Below the pieces are notes generated by a model. It had not been told where the DNA came from, searched no databases, and saw only the letters and a list, made by a program, of their open reading frames with translations. The translations under genes and the position numbers were made by a program. 64,000 bases of DNA, taken from assembly GCF_903772925.1 (NCBI RefSeq), contig NZ_LR812090.1, forward strand, positions 2,810,333 to 2,874,332, written 5' to 3'. Shown piece by piece: positions 46,468 to 55,336 of this stretch (the first letter of the stretch is position 1; each line of letters starts with the position of its first letter). This DNA comes from Alteromonas macleodii (GTDB taxonomy: Bacteria > Pseudomonadota > Gammaproteobacteria > Enterobacterales > Alteromonadaceae).

Positions 46468-46621
46468 GTCGGCAAATAAGTTCTATACGAGTGAGCTAAA
46501 TCAATGGCGGTGGAGTATACCAGCAAAACTTTGTCTTCTCACTTGAAAGGCATGCTGGCATAGGTCAATCTAGGTTTACAAGAGCGAACAAGTCACATTA
46601 GTTCAACAGGGAGTTTCTCAT

Positions 46622-47332
46622 TTGGCGCAACAGATAATTAAACATATTCATCGGGTAAATGCCCTTCGTGATTTGGCTAATCAGTTGGGTGTAATGCCTA
46701 TTATTCATCAGCTGCAGCATTGGCAGTGTGAGCGTTTACTGGTCACGCACGACGATTTGGCGCAGCAAACACGCTATCAAAAAGCCATGGCGTTCTTTGT
46801 AGATGAATTGTACGGGCCAAAAGATTTCAGCCAGCGCGACGCTGACTTAGTTCGCGTTATTCCTAAGCTCGCAAAAGTATTGCCCGACAAAGCCATGAAC
46901 GCTATGGACGACGCATTATCGTTAAACGCACTATCGTTCGATTTAGACATGGAAATGGCCCAATATCTACAAAGCCATTTTCCTTCAGAGCCAATTAACC
47001 GAGATAACTACGCTCTGGCTTATCGCAATGTGGGCAGGATGGAAGACAGAGCGCATCAAATCGATATAATTTCTCATTTGGGCGATCAACTCTCTGACGT
47101 AATAAAGATTCGTGGTATAGGTATGTTGATTTCGCTATCTCGACGTCCAGCCAAATTAGCTGGCTTACTGGCTCTGCATGAGTTTTTAGAGCGTGGTTTT
47201 AATGCATTTAAAGCGCTAGGCGATGTGCAAGGCTTTATACAACCCGTGTTGGTAAGAGAAAAAGCAATTATGCAATCATTGTTAAGTGACGATTTAACCT
47301 TACCTGAAGATAATCCGTTGCCTGTGGTATAA
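46622..47332 (+). CDS. FFLEELY-motif-like protein, unknown function
   Basis: A 236-residue cytoplasmic helical protein with AFFVDELYGPKDFSQRD at about 57-73, the segment that names the FFLEELY-motif group of marine gammaproteobacteria (my recollection, not checked). No catalytic motif is evident. The start is TTG at 46622 with GGGAG about 9 bases upstream. It is divergent from epmC and lies 106 bp upstream of the thioesterase gene on the same strand. Confidence 0.7.
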   Translation: MAQQIIKHIHRVNALRDLANQLGVMPIIHQLQHWQCERLLVTHDDLAQQTRYQKAMAFFVDELYGPKDFSQRDADLVRVIPKLAKVLPDKAMNAMDDALSLNALSFDLDMEMAQYLQSHFPSEPINRDNYALAYRNVGRMEDRAHQIDIISHLGDQLSDVIKIRGIGMLISLSRRPAKLAGLLALHEFLERGFNAFKALGDVQGFIQPVLVREKAIMQSLLSDDLTLPEDNPLPVV

Positions 47333-47438
47333 GTTGCAAAGAAAGAGATCCAAAAGCAGGCCTTCGTGAGCAACGGCGCTACGCCGGCGGTAATGAAGCA
47401 GCTAGGGTATAAACAAGATATATGAATAAGGAAGAGGT

Positions 47439-47888
47439 TTGAGCTTCACCACGCTAAATTGGATGTTAGACAACCCCTATGTTCAGCAATGGCATATTGA
47501 TGAAACACATATTGATCACTATCAGCATGTGAACAATGTGGCGTATCTGTCGCAGTTAGAAAGCCTAGCGTGGGCTCATTCAAACGCCCTTGGCTTACAG
47601 TTTGCCGATTATCAATCGCTCAACCGCGGCATGGTTATTAAGCGTCACGAGCTTAACTACCACCTGCCAACACATCTTGGAGATACGTTAGACTGTGCAA
47701 CTTGGATAGTGTTTTGCGATCGCAAACTAACTCTGAAGCGCCAATTCCAGTTCATCTGCCCAAAGCGTAACAAACCCGTTTTTGATGCACTAACAACTTT
47801 TGTTTGCGTCAGCCTTGATACTGGTACGCCCAAAAGGATGCCTAAGCAATTTGTGGACATATACGGCGAGGCTTGTATATCCAAATGA
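47439..47888 (+). CDS. Acyl-CoA thioesterase, 4HBT family
   Basis: A 149-residue hotdog-fold thioesterase: DETHIDHYQHVNNVAYLSQLESLAWAHS has the 4HBT helix with the Asp-type active-site region (HIDHYQHVNNVAYL), followed by GMVIKRHELNYHLPTHLGDTL. It probably hydrolyses medium- or long-chain acyl-CoA. The start is TTG at 47439 with GAAGAGG just upstream. The last bases overlap the next gene's ATG (ATGA), so it is in an operon with the aspartyl protease. Confidence 0.85.
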   Translation: MSFTTLNWMLDNPYVQQWHIDETHIDHYQHVNNVAYLSQLESLAWAHSNALGLQFADYQSLNRGMVIKRHELNYHLPTHLGDTLDCATWIVFCDRKLTLKRQFQFICPKRNKPVFDALTTFVCVSLDTGTPKRMPKQFVDIYGEACISK

Positions 47889-49117
47889 GAACCTGGCTAG
47901 CAGTGCTGCTTCTATGTACGTTGTGTGTTTCGTTAAGCTTTAATATATACCTGTGGGTTAGCTTAAAACAGCACAATGATAAAGCTTATGAAATAGAGGC
48001 AAGCTATGAACACCGCCTAGAAGATAATGCAAAGCACAAAAGCGGTCTAAATGTAGGAAGTAAGGCAGTACCTATTTCTGACCCAAGATCTTCTGACTTT
48101 CGCACTGACTTTCCCACTGACATCAGCGGGGCAAATACGGCATCAAATGAGATAAAAGGGCAAGGCTTCTCTTCATCTCAATTAGACCAAGACCAGCTGT
48201 CAGAGCTAACAGCTTTACTCAATAATGGGCAATATGCACTGCTTGCCACAGAGCTTACAAAGTATCTGAAAAATGATCCGCTTAATGAATCACTACTGCT
48301 ACTAGAAGCTGAACTAATTGAGTTAACCAAGCCCCTGCCCACAGCGATAGTGCACTACTACGACTTAGCTGAACTGCCTCTTTCAAACAAAACGCTTACG
48401 TTTATTGACACAAAAATTGCCACCTTGTATCAACAAGCACAGACGCAGTTAAGTCAAGACGAACAGTGGGAACTGGTTGCCAGATTAAATGAGCCACTTT
48501 ATCAACGCATTCCCGACGCGAAACACTACACACTTAACCTGGCTGAAGCCTACGCTTATCAGCAAAAGCTTACCTTAATGGAAGATGTGCTCGCCGCCTT
48601 GCCATTAAACGACAGAGACGCAAATATCATTCGCAATAAAGCTTATGAAATACGCGATATTGCTAACGCCGACACTACACCGAACAACAGTGAACTAACG
48701 CCGACAGGCGCGGAGGACGCACGTTATCAAACACGCGTAGATTTAGAGCGTATCGGCGACCAATATCGCCTTGAAGCAAAGGCGCTTAATCAAAAAGCCA
48801 CCATGATTCTAGATACGGGTGCCAGCACAACAGCAATATCGTCACGACTATTCGCTCGCTTAGGTCGCATGCGAAACCTCACGTTTATCGGTAATTTCAA
48901 CATTAGAACCGCGTCAGGAACCATTGAAGCCCCTCTGGTACAGATACCGCGCTTTTATTTCGCAGGCTATGAGTTCAACGATGTTTCAGCCATCGTTCTG
49001 CCCGAAAACGCATTACCCGATTCTGATGGATTGTTGGGAATGAACGTCTTAGGGCAGTTTGACTTCGCGATAATGCCCCAGTCTAGTGAATTGATTTTAA
49101 CCGAACGTCACGAATAA
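47885..49117 (+). CDS. Membrane-anchored retropepsin-like aspartyl protease
   Basis: 410 residues: one N-terminal membrane segment (about 4-26), a linker, a helical TPR-like region (about 100-255) and a C-terminal clan AA aspartic protease domain with DTGAST at 310-315 (MILDTGASTTAISSRLFARLG) and the flap/second-half DGLLGMNVLGQFDF. This is the TIGR02281-like single-domain type, active as a dimer and facing the periplasm. I use the ATG at 47885 that overlaps the thioesterase stop (ATGA), not the TTG four codons upstream. The substrate is unknown. Confidence 0.82.
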   Translation: MRTWLAVLLLCTLCVSLSFNIYLWVSLKQHNDKAYEIEASYEHRLEDNAKHKSGLNVGSKAVPISDPRSSDFRTDFPTDISGANTASNEIKGQGFSSSQLDQDQLSELTALLNNGQYALLATELTKYLKNDPLNESLLLLEAELIELTKPLPTAIVHYYDLAELPLSNKTLTFIDTKIATLYQQAQTQLSQDEQWELVARLNEPLYQRIPDAKHYTLNLAEAYAYQQKLTLMEDVLAALPLNDRDANIIRNKAYEIRDIANADTTPNNSELTPTGAEDARYQTRVDLERIGDQYRLEAKALNQKATMILDTGASTTAISSRLFARLGRMRNLTFIGNFNIRTASGTIEAPLVQIPRFYFAGYEFNDVSAIVLPENALPDSDGLLGMNVLGQFDFAIMPQSSELILTERHE

Positions 49118-49203
49118 CCCCACATAAGATGTTTGCATTATTAGGACGTGCTTGCGTTAACATGATACCCTATACAAACTATTAACATATTAGAGTTTTT
49201 GAC

Positions 49204-51432
49204 GTGCCGCGTATTGTTGTATTAGCCCTTACTTTGCTGTTTGTTTTTTCAAGCTACGCGTCTTACGCTAGTGAGTCTTCACAATGCGTAAGTTGTCATG
49301 CCGAACAAGTAAAACAGTGGAGAACATCAGACCATGGAAAAGCCATGGATCATGCGACAAACGAAACGGTTTTAGGCAATTTTGATAACGCAACAACTAC
49401 GCACTTTTCGCAACGTGCAACTTTCTCTAGAAAAAATGGTAAATTTTTGGCTACGCTCACAGAGGCAGGCGAAGCTACACAGTACACTATCTCTTATGTA
49501 TTTGGTCACTATCCATTACAACAATTTTTAATTGAAACCGAAAAGGGTCGTTTACAGGTTTTCCCATTCGCATGGGATAGCCGTGACGAAAAAGAAGGCG
49601 GTCAACGCTGGTACCCTAACTATCAAGATGAAGATATTGGCGTGAATGATAGGCTGCACTGGAAGCAGCCGATGCAAAACTGGAACGGAATGTGTGCTGA
49701 TTGCCATTCAACCGGCTTAACACGTAATTTCGACGCCGACACATCAACATTTAACAGTCATTTTGATGCTATTAACGTGTCTTGTGCGTCTTGTCACGGA
49801 GATATGGCAAACCATTATAAGCAAAATAGCAACACACTTTCTTCTACGCACGCTTCGAAGACTGATACAGCTACCAGTAACGACACGCCCCCCTATTCCC
49901 ACAATACCTTGTCGACAGGTGAACAAAAGGCTATGGGCCAATGGTTATTAAAAGAAGGGGATAAAATTGCTAGTTGGCAAGAGCTTGAAAATGGCGAATA
50001 TAGGCCTGCGAAACGGGACAATAGCTTTATGGATACCTGTTTTGGCTGTCACTCTCTTCGTTCTCCACTAACTGATGGCATAAACCCTGAACACCACTAT
50101 CTGGATCAGTTCACTCCTTCATTGCTTATATCCCCTCTTTACTTTGCTGACGGGCAAATAAAAGAGGAAGTGTATGTGTATGGGTCTTTTCTTCAAAGTC
50201 GGATGTATGAGGCTGGGGTTAATTGTATAGACTGTCACAACCCACACACCATGAAGCTGAAAGTAGAAGGTAATGGGCTGTGTTTGCAGTGCCACTCTGC
50301 ACAAGCATACGAAGGTGAAAAGCACACCAAACATCCTAGTGACAGTGAAGCTAGCCAGTGTGTAAATTGTCACATGCCGACGCGCACCTTTATGGGGGTA
50401 GACGCCAGGCGCGATCATAGTTTTAGCATCCCTACTCCACATGTATCAGCGAAAACCGGCGCGCCTAACGCCTGCCTAAACTGCCATGAAAACGACAATG
50501 ATTGGGTGTCGAAGCAGTTAAATGAGTGGTATGGCAGAGATGCGACATTAAATAGCGATGAGGAAAAATACATTGCTTTTATGCACGGCGAAGCTATGGG
50601 TAAAAATGAAATGCTAAGACTTGCCCATGCTAAAACGCTGCCTGTTATAAAGCGTGCGACAGTGGTCACAATGCTATCTAGTCGTATTGAGGCGCTGAGC
50701 GATAAAGATCTTAGACCATTTATTAGAAACAAAGAGCCATTACTGCGACTTGCGGCGGCCCAAGCTGGCAGAACTCTACCAGCGGGCGAACGGCTGAAAT
50801 CATATAAAGGGTTACTTAACGATAAATATAAAAGCGTCCGCGTTGCCGCGGTTAATAATTTAATTGGTTTGGGTATTGATTCTGCTGCGTTTAAACAAGC
50901 ATTGGACGAACTGAAAGTATCTAACATCATCAATCAGTGGCGTGGTGAAGGGAATCTCAATCAAAGTATGATTGAATACCAGCTAGGAAACATTCAAGAA
51001 ACAGAAACACTTTTAAAACAGGGTATTAAAGTAGACCCGTTCTTTGAAGCTAATTACATAAATCTTGCCGAACTGTACCGCAGCCAAAATAAAGCGGCGC
51101 TTGAAAAACAAACCCTCGAAGAAGCAGTAAAGGCGGTTCCTACTAGCGACATTGTTTACTATTCACTGGGAATGCTCAACATTCGCCAGCAGAATAAACC
51201 TGCTGCAGTTAAATTATTTAAAAAAGCCTCTGAACTAGCACCGACCAATACTCAGAACTGGTATATCTACGCCCTTGCTCTGGATAATATAGGTAAAACA
51301 CAAAATGCGATTACCGTGCTAAAAGAGGGACTTTCGCATGTTCGAGACAGCAGGCTTATTGAACTGGGTATGTCTTTTTCACAGAAGCTCGGAGACCGCG
51401 AATCTTTTACTTATTTTCGCTCCCTAGGTTAG
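49204..51432 (+). CDS. Octaheme c-type cytochrome with C-terminal TPRs
   Basis: A 742-residue exported protein (signal peptide ending SYASYAS). Eight CxxCH haem sites occur in order: CVSCH, CADCH, CASCH, CFGCH, CIDCH, CLQCH, CVNCH and CLNCH, all within the first 430 residues. From about 450 the protein is helical, with HEAT-like then TPR repeats (NYINLAELYRSQNKAALEKQTLEEAVK, VYYSLGMLNIRQQNKPAAVKLFKKASELAP). It should be a periplasmic electron-transfer or N/S-compound reductase component; the TPR tail suggests a protein partner. Start GTG at 49204. No cognate quinol dehydrogenase is adjacent. Confidence 0.88.
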   Translation: MPRIVVLALTLLFVFSSYASYASESSQCVSCHAEQVKQWRTSDHGKAMDHATNETVLGNFDNATTTHFSQRATFSRKNGKFLATLTEAGEATQYTISYVFGHYPLQQFLIETEKGRLQVFPFAWDSRDEKEGGQRWYPNYQDEDIGVNDRLHWKQPMQNWNGMCADCHSTGLTRNFDADTSTFNSHFDAINVSCASCHGDMANHYKQNSNTLSSTHASKTDTATSNDTPPYSHNTLSTGEQKAMGQWLLKEGDKIASWQELENGEYRPAKRDNSFMDTCFGCHSLRSPLTDGINPEHHYLDQFTPSLLISPLYFADGQIKEEVYVYGSFLQSRMYEAGVNCIDCHNPHTMKLKVEGNGLCLQCHSAQAYEGEKHTKHPSDSEASQCVNCHMPTRTFMGVDARRDHSFSIPTPHVSAKTGAPNACLNCHENDNDWVSKQLNEWYGRDATLNSDEEKYIAFMHGEAMGKNEMLRLAHAKTLPVIKRATVVTMLSSRIEALSDKDLRPFIRNKEPLLRLAAAQAGRTLPAGERLKSYKGLLNDKYKSVRVAAVNNLIGLGIDSAAFKQALDELKVSNIINQWRGEGNLNQSMIEYQLGNIQETETLLKQGIKVDPFFEANYINLAELYRSQNKAALEKQTLEEAVKAVPTSDIVYYSLGMLNIRQQNKPAAVKLFKKASELAPTNTQNWYIYALALDNIGKTQNAITVLKEGLSHVRDSRLIELGMSFSQKLGDRESFTYFRSLG

Positions 51433-51443
51433 TTTTCTTAATC

Positions 51444-51476
51444 AAAAAATTGAGGGGAACTCCCTCAATTTTTATT
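51444..51476. terminator. Bidirectional terminator between cytochrome and TonB receptor genes
   Basis: A perfect 12-bp stem, AAAAATTGAGGG / CCCTCAATTTTT, with loop GAACT lies between convergent genes, with A-rich and T-rich flanks suited to both directions. Confidence 0.88.
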
Positions 51477-51526
51477 TAATACAGCAACTTAATTTAACAA
51501 AGGTTTGTAAAGTAAGTCCGACTCTT

Positions 51527-54244
51527 TTACCATTTCATAGTGAAGGACGCTCTAAGTGTTCTTCCTCTTTCAGTATTAGTTAATAGCGCTATTGGAAACT
51601 GTGCATACGTGCGATTGTTCTCTTCTGTTAAGTTGTTCCCCTGCAGCGAAACACTCATGTTATCGTTAATCGTGTATTTGTAAGTTAAAGCCAATTGGTT
51701 GAATTCATCGCTATACCAGCCTAAATCCTCGGTACCTATAGACTGCAAGTAAGGATCTCTAAAATTGTAGGCAACCCTAATACTGTGTTTTTCCTTTTCA
51801 TAATACGCAATTAAATTTCCACTCTTTTTAGATAGCCCTAAATACGGTTGCGGGTTACCGGATAAATCTGTTAAGTCAGTATCACTATTGATTACCGCAT
51901 AGCTCGCCGTTACCCCAAATCCGTCAAAGGGTGCAGGGAGAAAGTCAAAAGCTTGTTGATAGTAGAATTCAATGCCCTCAATAGTCCCACCTTCTCCGTT
52001 GGCATCCTGAGCAATGGTGAAAAAAGGCACTTCCGGGTAGGAAGGAAAGCTTAAATTATTTTGTCTAGGTATAACGAACGACGCAATATCTTTTGTGAAG
52101 AGCGTTGTAGTAAAGGCAGAGGATTCGTTGAAATACCACTCAGCGGATACATCAAATTGCGTAGCTTCAAAAGGTTTTAGTTCAGGAGAGCCTCCATTGC
52201 CGAAACCCGGTACTAAATTTCCGTTGTCATCTGTATCCGTTCTCACAAATAGTCTAAATGAATTACGCATTGAAGCAGTGCTAGGGTACGCAAGCACTTT
52301 AGCCCCGCCTAATCTCAACTTAAAATCATCTGTAACATCTAAATTGAAAATTACTGAGGGTAAGAAAGTTGAATTCGTTACCTCAACAGTCGACCCTGTC
52401 ACTTCAGTCGATGATACAGCCTGATTCCCTATCGATGTAAGGTCACGCTTTAACCACCTACCACCAAAGTTGCCACTAGCTCTCATACCAGCAAACTCAA
52501 AGTCGTAGTTAATTTTCAAATAGGCAGCTAAGTGGTCTTCTTCAATATTCCATGTACTTAATAAATTATTGATGTCAGCGTCAGGGTTTAAACACTTTTG
52601 GCGATCTGCTTCAGTAAATACATCAATAACAAATTCGCACCCAACAATATTCCTTCCTTGCCCAATCAAATAACTTCTCGGTAACTCACTTAACGCATTG
52701 GGTAGATAATCTGTATTTGAGAATGTTTCAAAAAAACCGTCTAAATTGAATTTTTGCTCATAATCAATAAGATTGTCGGTCGGTTGATTACGAAACGGAA
52801 CTAACTGTCTATTCCCCGCATCTGTATTGGTTTGGTATCGTTGTAATCTAACACCTGCCTCTAGTTTCGTGAAAATAGGACTATCGAGATATATATCGCT
52901 ATCTATACTTAAAGCGTAGTGTTCAGTACGTGTACTTTGCTTATTATCGAAGTAGTTATTCCATCGATAGGCACGTTTATCTAATGGGTCAGCATCGAAG
53001 TTAAATTCACCACCAAAATCACCTTCTCTTACGTCAAAGTCGATATCAAACGTTTCTAGGGTTTGTACTCGATTAAATACTTGGATTCTATCGGACTCCG
53101 AATTACTGTAAGTAAGCTCGGAAGAAATAATAGCCTCGTCAGTAATTTGCCATTCGTTTTGTAATGCAACGGATAAAAGGTCAGTTGAAAGGTCAACGTA
53201 CTCCGCATTGTTTTGTAAGGGACTTTGTGCCGACCCTGCCACTAGGAAATTGTTTTCATCGACTACAGCATTAGAAAAATCCCCCAGCAATGGCGTTGAT
53301 AACCAATGCCTATCTCTTACTGAGTCAAATTTTGAATATAGTGCATCGAAAACAAAATAAAGGGTCTCTAATGGTTGCCACTGTACTATTGACGACGCAC
53401 TCAATCTGTCGCGGTCGTCTATTATTTGTTGAAAACGGGGATCGCTATTTATAAATAACTTTTGTTCTGCGCCTTGCGCATCTAAATCTAAACGATTACC
53501 GTCAGAATCCGTTGCCATCCGGTCGGTAGCAAGCGAAGTCCACCCGTTAAACGTACCGACACCATCTTGTGATACTTCCCTTTTGTCTAAATTCGCGCTT
53601 AAAAGTATCCCCACTTGATCGTCAGAAAACGTATTTGAATAGGAGCCGAACAACTGGTTCCCTAAACTATTATTCTGATCATTATAATTTACAGCATAGG
53701 AAAATGCTTTTTGTTCGCCAGGGTTATCGAATGCGGTTTGGCTTTTGATGTTAATCACGCCGCCCATAGCACCATCAATCATATCGGCTGATGATAGTTT
53801 CGTTACAGTTAAGGATTTTGTTAACGCAGAAGGTACCATGGCCATAATGGAATAGGTCGATGTGTTCAACGTATCCATTCCCGTTCCTCCGCGCCCGTTT
53901 ACATCTACAATTGTCCTTCCATTGTACAAAATAACATTGTCACGTAACCCCCTTATAGATACGGAAGAGCCTTCACCAATACCTTGGTCGACTTGAACGC
54001 CCGCCACCCTTCCGAGGGATTCTGCGACCGTCACGTCTGGCAACTTTCCTATATCATCGGCAATAATGGAGTCTTCAATTTGGTCTGAGTAGCGCTTATT
54101 TGCAGTCGCTGCAATCAATGACGTTCTTACCCCTTTAACCTCTATCACTTCCACAGACTTATCGATTTCCTGTGCAGTTCCGATGTTGGTACACAAAATC
54201 GTACCTACCGCCGAAGCTACCATTGAAAGTTTTTTTATCTTCAT
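51527..54244 (-). CDS. TonB-dependent receptor (polysaccharide-locus type)
   Basis: A 905-residue outer-membrane receptor. The signal peptide ends GTAQ; TonB-box-like VEVIEVKG precedes a plug domain (about 45-170: DSIIADDIGKLPDVTVAESLGRVAGVQV, SVSIRGLRDNVILYNGR), then a 22-strand-type barrel ending in aromatic KW. The TIGR01782-like plug wording (AESLGRVAGV) is typical of carbohydrate receptors in Alteromonadales. I start it at ATG 54244 after GAGGATTG. It probably imports the oligosaccharide released by the GH16 enzymes. A candidate operator (54271-54289) sits 27 bp upstream, over a TATTAT -10-like sequence. Confidence 0.9.
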   Translation of the reverse strand: MKIKKLSMVASAVGTILCTNIGTAQEIDKSVEVIEVKGVRTSLIAATANKRYSDQIEDSIIADDIGKLPDVTVAESLGRVAGVQVDQGIGEGSSVSIRGLRDNVILYNGRTIVDVNGRGGTGMDTLNTSTYSIMAMVPSALTKSLTVTKLSSADMIDGAMGGVINIKSQTAFDNPGEQKAFSYAVNYNDQNNSLGNQLFGSYSNTFSDDQVGILLSANLDKREVSQDGVGTFNGWTSLATDRMATDSDGNRLDLDAQGAEQKLFINSDPRFQQIIDDRDRLSASSIVQWQPLETLYFVFDALYSKFDSVRDRHWLSTPLLGDFSNAVVDENNFLVAGSAQSPLQNNAEYVDLSTDLLSVALQNEWQITDEAIISSELTYSNSESDRIQVFNRVQTLETFDIDFDVREGDFGGEFNFDADPLDKRAYRWNNYFDNKQSTRTEHYALSIDSDIYLDSPIFTKLEAGVRLQRYQTNTDAGNRQLVPFRNQPTDNLIDYEQKFNLDGFFETFSNTDYLPNALSELPRSYLIGQGRNIVGCEFVIDVFTEADRQKCLNPDADINNLLSTWNIEEDHLAAYLKINYDFEFAGMRASGNFGGRWLKRDLTSIGNQAVSSTEVTGSTVEVTNSTFLPSVIFNLDVTDDFKLRLGGAKVLAYPSTASMRNSFRLFVRTDTDDNGNLVPGFGNGGSPELKPFEATQFDVSAEWYFNESSAFTTTLFTKDIASFVIPRQNNLSFPSYPEVPFFTIAQDANGEGGTIEGIEFYYQQAFDFLPAPFDGFGVTASYAVINSDTDLTDLSGNPQPYLGLSKKSGNLIAYYEKEKHSIRVAYNFRDPYLQSIGTEDLGWYSDEFNQLALTYKYTINDNMSVSLQGNNLTEENNRTYAQFPIALLTNTERGRTLRASFTMKW

Positions 54245-54270
54245 TTTTAACAATCCTCACTTAGTCGTAA

Positions 54271-54289
54271 AATCACTATAATAGCAATT
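54271..54289. promoter_or_regulatory. IclR-operator candidate, site 1
   Basis: AATCACTATAATAGCAATT, a pseudo-palindrome centred on CTATAATAG. Its 14-bp core on the minus strand (AATTGCTATTATAG) is identical to that of site 3 at 59483. It lies 27 bp upstream of the TonB receptor start. Confidence 0.55.
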
Positions 54290-54379
54290 ACCATGAAAGC
54301 ACAAGTGATTTTGTTATCAATATGTAATAAATATAAAAATAATATGTTTGATGTTTTAAACTAAGTAGATTATTATCGT

Positions 54380-54398
54380 AATATCTATTATAGCAATT
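54380..54398. promoter_or_regulatory. IclR-operator candidate, site 2
   Basis: AATATCTATTATAGCAATT, the same pseudo-palindrome (AATNNCTATWATAGMAATT), ends 15 bp before the ATG of the GH16 lipoprotein gene. It is in the same divergent region as site 1, with centres 109 bp apart. Confidence 0.55.
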
Positions 54399-54413
54399 AG
54401 AGGGGGGGTAAGT

Positions 54414-55325
54414 ATGAATGTTTGCAGAAAAATGTCTGTGTTAACGGTAGTCGCATTGGGGTTAGGTGCGTGTTCTGATCTGGCAGAGACAAAGGTGCAG
54501 CCGCTATTAGAAGCGAATAACGATAATTATACGCTGGTCTGGAACGATGAGTTCGATGGAAATGCGATTGATGAAACTCGTTGGCAGTATCGACTAGATT
54601 GTAAGCACTGGAGCAAACAACTGCAATCTAATAACGTCGTAGCTGATGGTTACTACACTATCTTATTAAAAAAAGAACGTGTGGAATGCCCCAATAATAC
54701 CTGGTTGCAGCCGGGCCAAAAAGAAGGTGATGAGCCCGCTCGTGCTGTGCATTACACGGGTGGAGGGATTATCTCTAAATCACTATTTCGCTATGGTTTT
54801 TACGAAGCGCGCTTAAAAACACCGGTGGGTGCTGGTTGGCATAGCTCTTTTTGGATGATGAAATACCTAGAAAAAACCGAAAACAGCGACAGTCTTAAAT
54901 TTAATCCGCTGGATGATCCAAGTTTACACAGTCACATCGAACTTGATCCCTTTGAAAATGACTCCATCGATCCTACCCATTTTCAAACCGATGCCCACCA
55001 ATGGAAACCTGAACCAGGGACCGAAGATAAGGGCCGCAAACAAAATAAAGTTGGCACTAAGCAAATTCGATTTAATGACGGCACTACACTAACGGAATTC
55101 CATGTTTATGGCATGGAGTTTACCGAGACCCACGTGCGCTATTATTTCGACGGAAAACTGGTGAGCGAAACAGAGTTTCCAGCCCCCCGTTACAAACACA
55201 ACGACGTGAATATTTGGCTCACTGGGCTAGGAACCTTCCTTGGAAATACTCAAGCAATAGATGACAGTAAATTGCCTGAGCAAATAACCGTAGATTATGT
55301 GCGCTTTTTCAAAAAGAACAATTAA
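54414..55325 (+). CDS. GH16-family glycoside hydrolase, lipoprotein
   Basis: A 303-residue predicted lipoprotein (LGLGAC, Cys20) with a GH16 jelly-roll. LVWNDEFDGNAIDETRW opens the domain, and the catalytic ExDxxE is ELDPFE (Glu176, Asp178, Glu181), preceded by WHSSFWMM. C-terminal FHVYGMEFTETHVRYYFDGK and ITVDYVRFF complete the fold. GH16 enzymes cut beta-1,3 or beta-1,4 galactan or glucan chains; the neighbouring sulfatase favours a sulfated galactan, but the subfamily cannot be set by eye. It heads an operon with the symporter and sulfatase. Start ATG 54414 after a G-rich AGAGGGGGGG site. Confidence 0.85.
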   Translation: MNVCRKMSVLTVVALGLGACSDLAETKVQPLLEANNDNYTLVWNDEFDGNAIDETRWQYRLDCKHWSKQLQSNNVVADGYYTILLKKERVECPNNTWLQPGQKEGDEPARAVHYTGGGIISKSLFRYGFYEARLKTPVGAGWHSSFWMMKYLEKTENSDSLKFNPLDDPSLHSHIELDPFENDSIDPTHFQTDAHQWKPEPGTEDKGRKQNKVGTKQIRFNDGTTLTEFHVYGMEFTETHVRYYFDGKLVSETEFPAPRYKHNDVNIWLTGLGTFLGNTQAIDDSKLPEQITVDYVRFFKKNN

Positions 55326-55336
55326 GTGAGATAATT

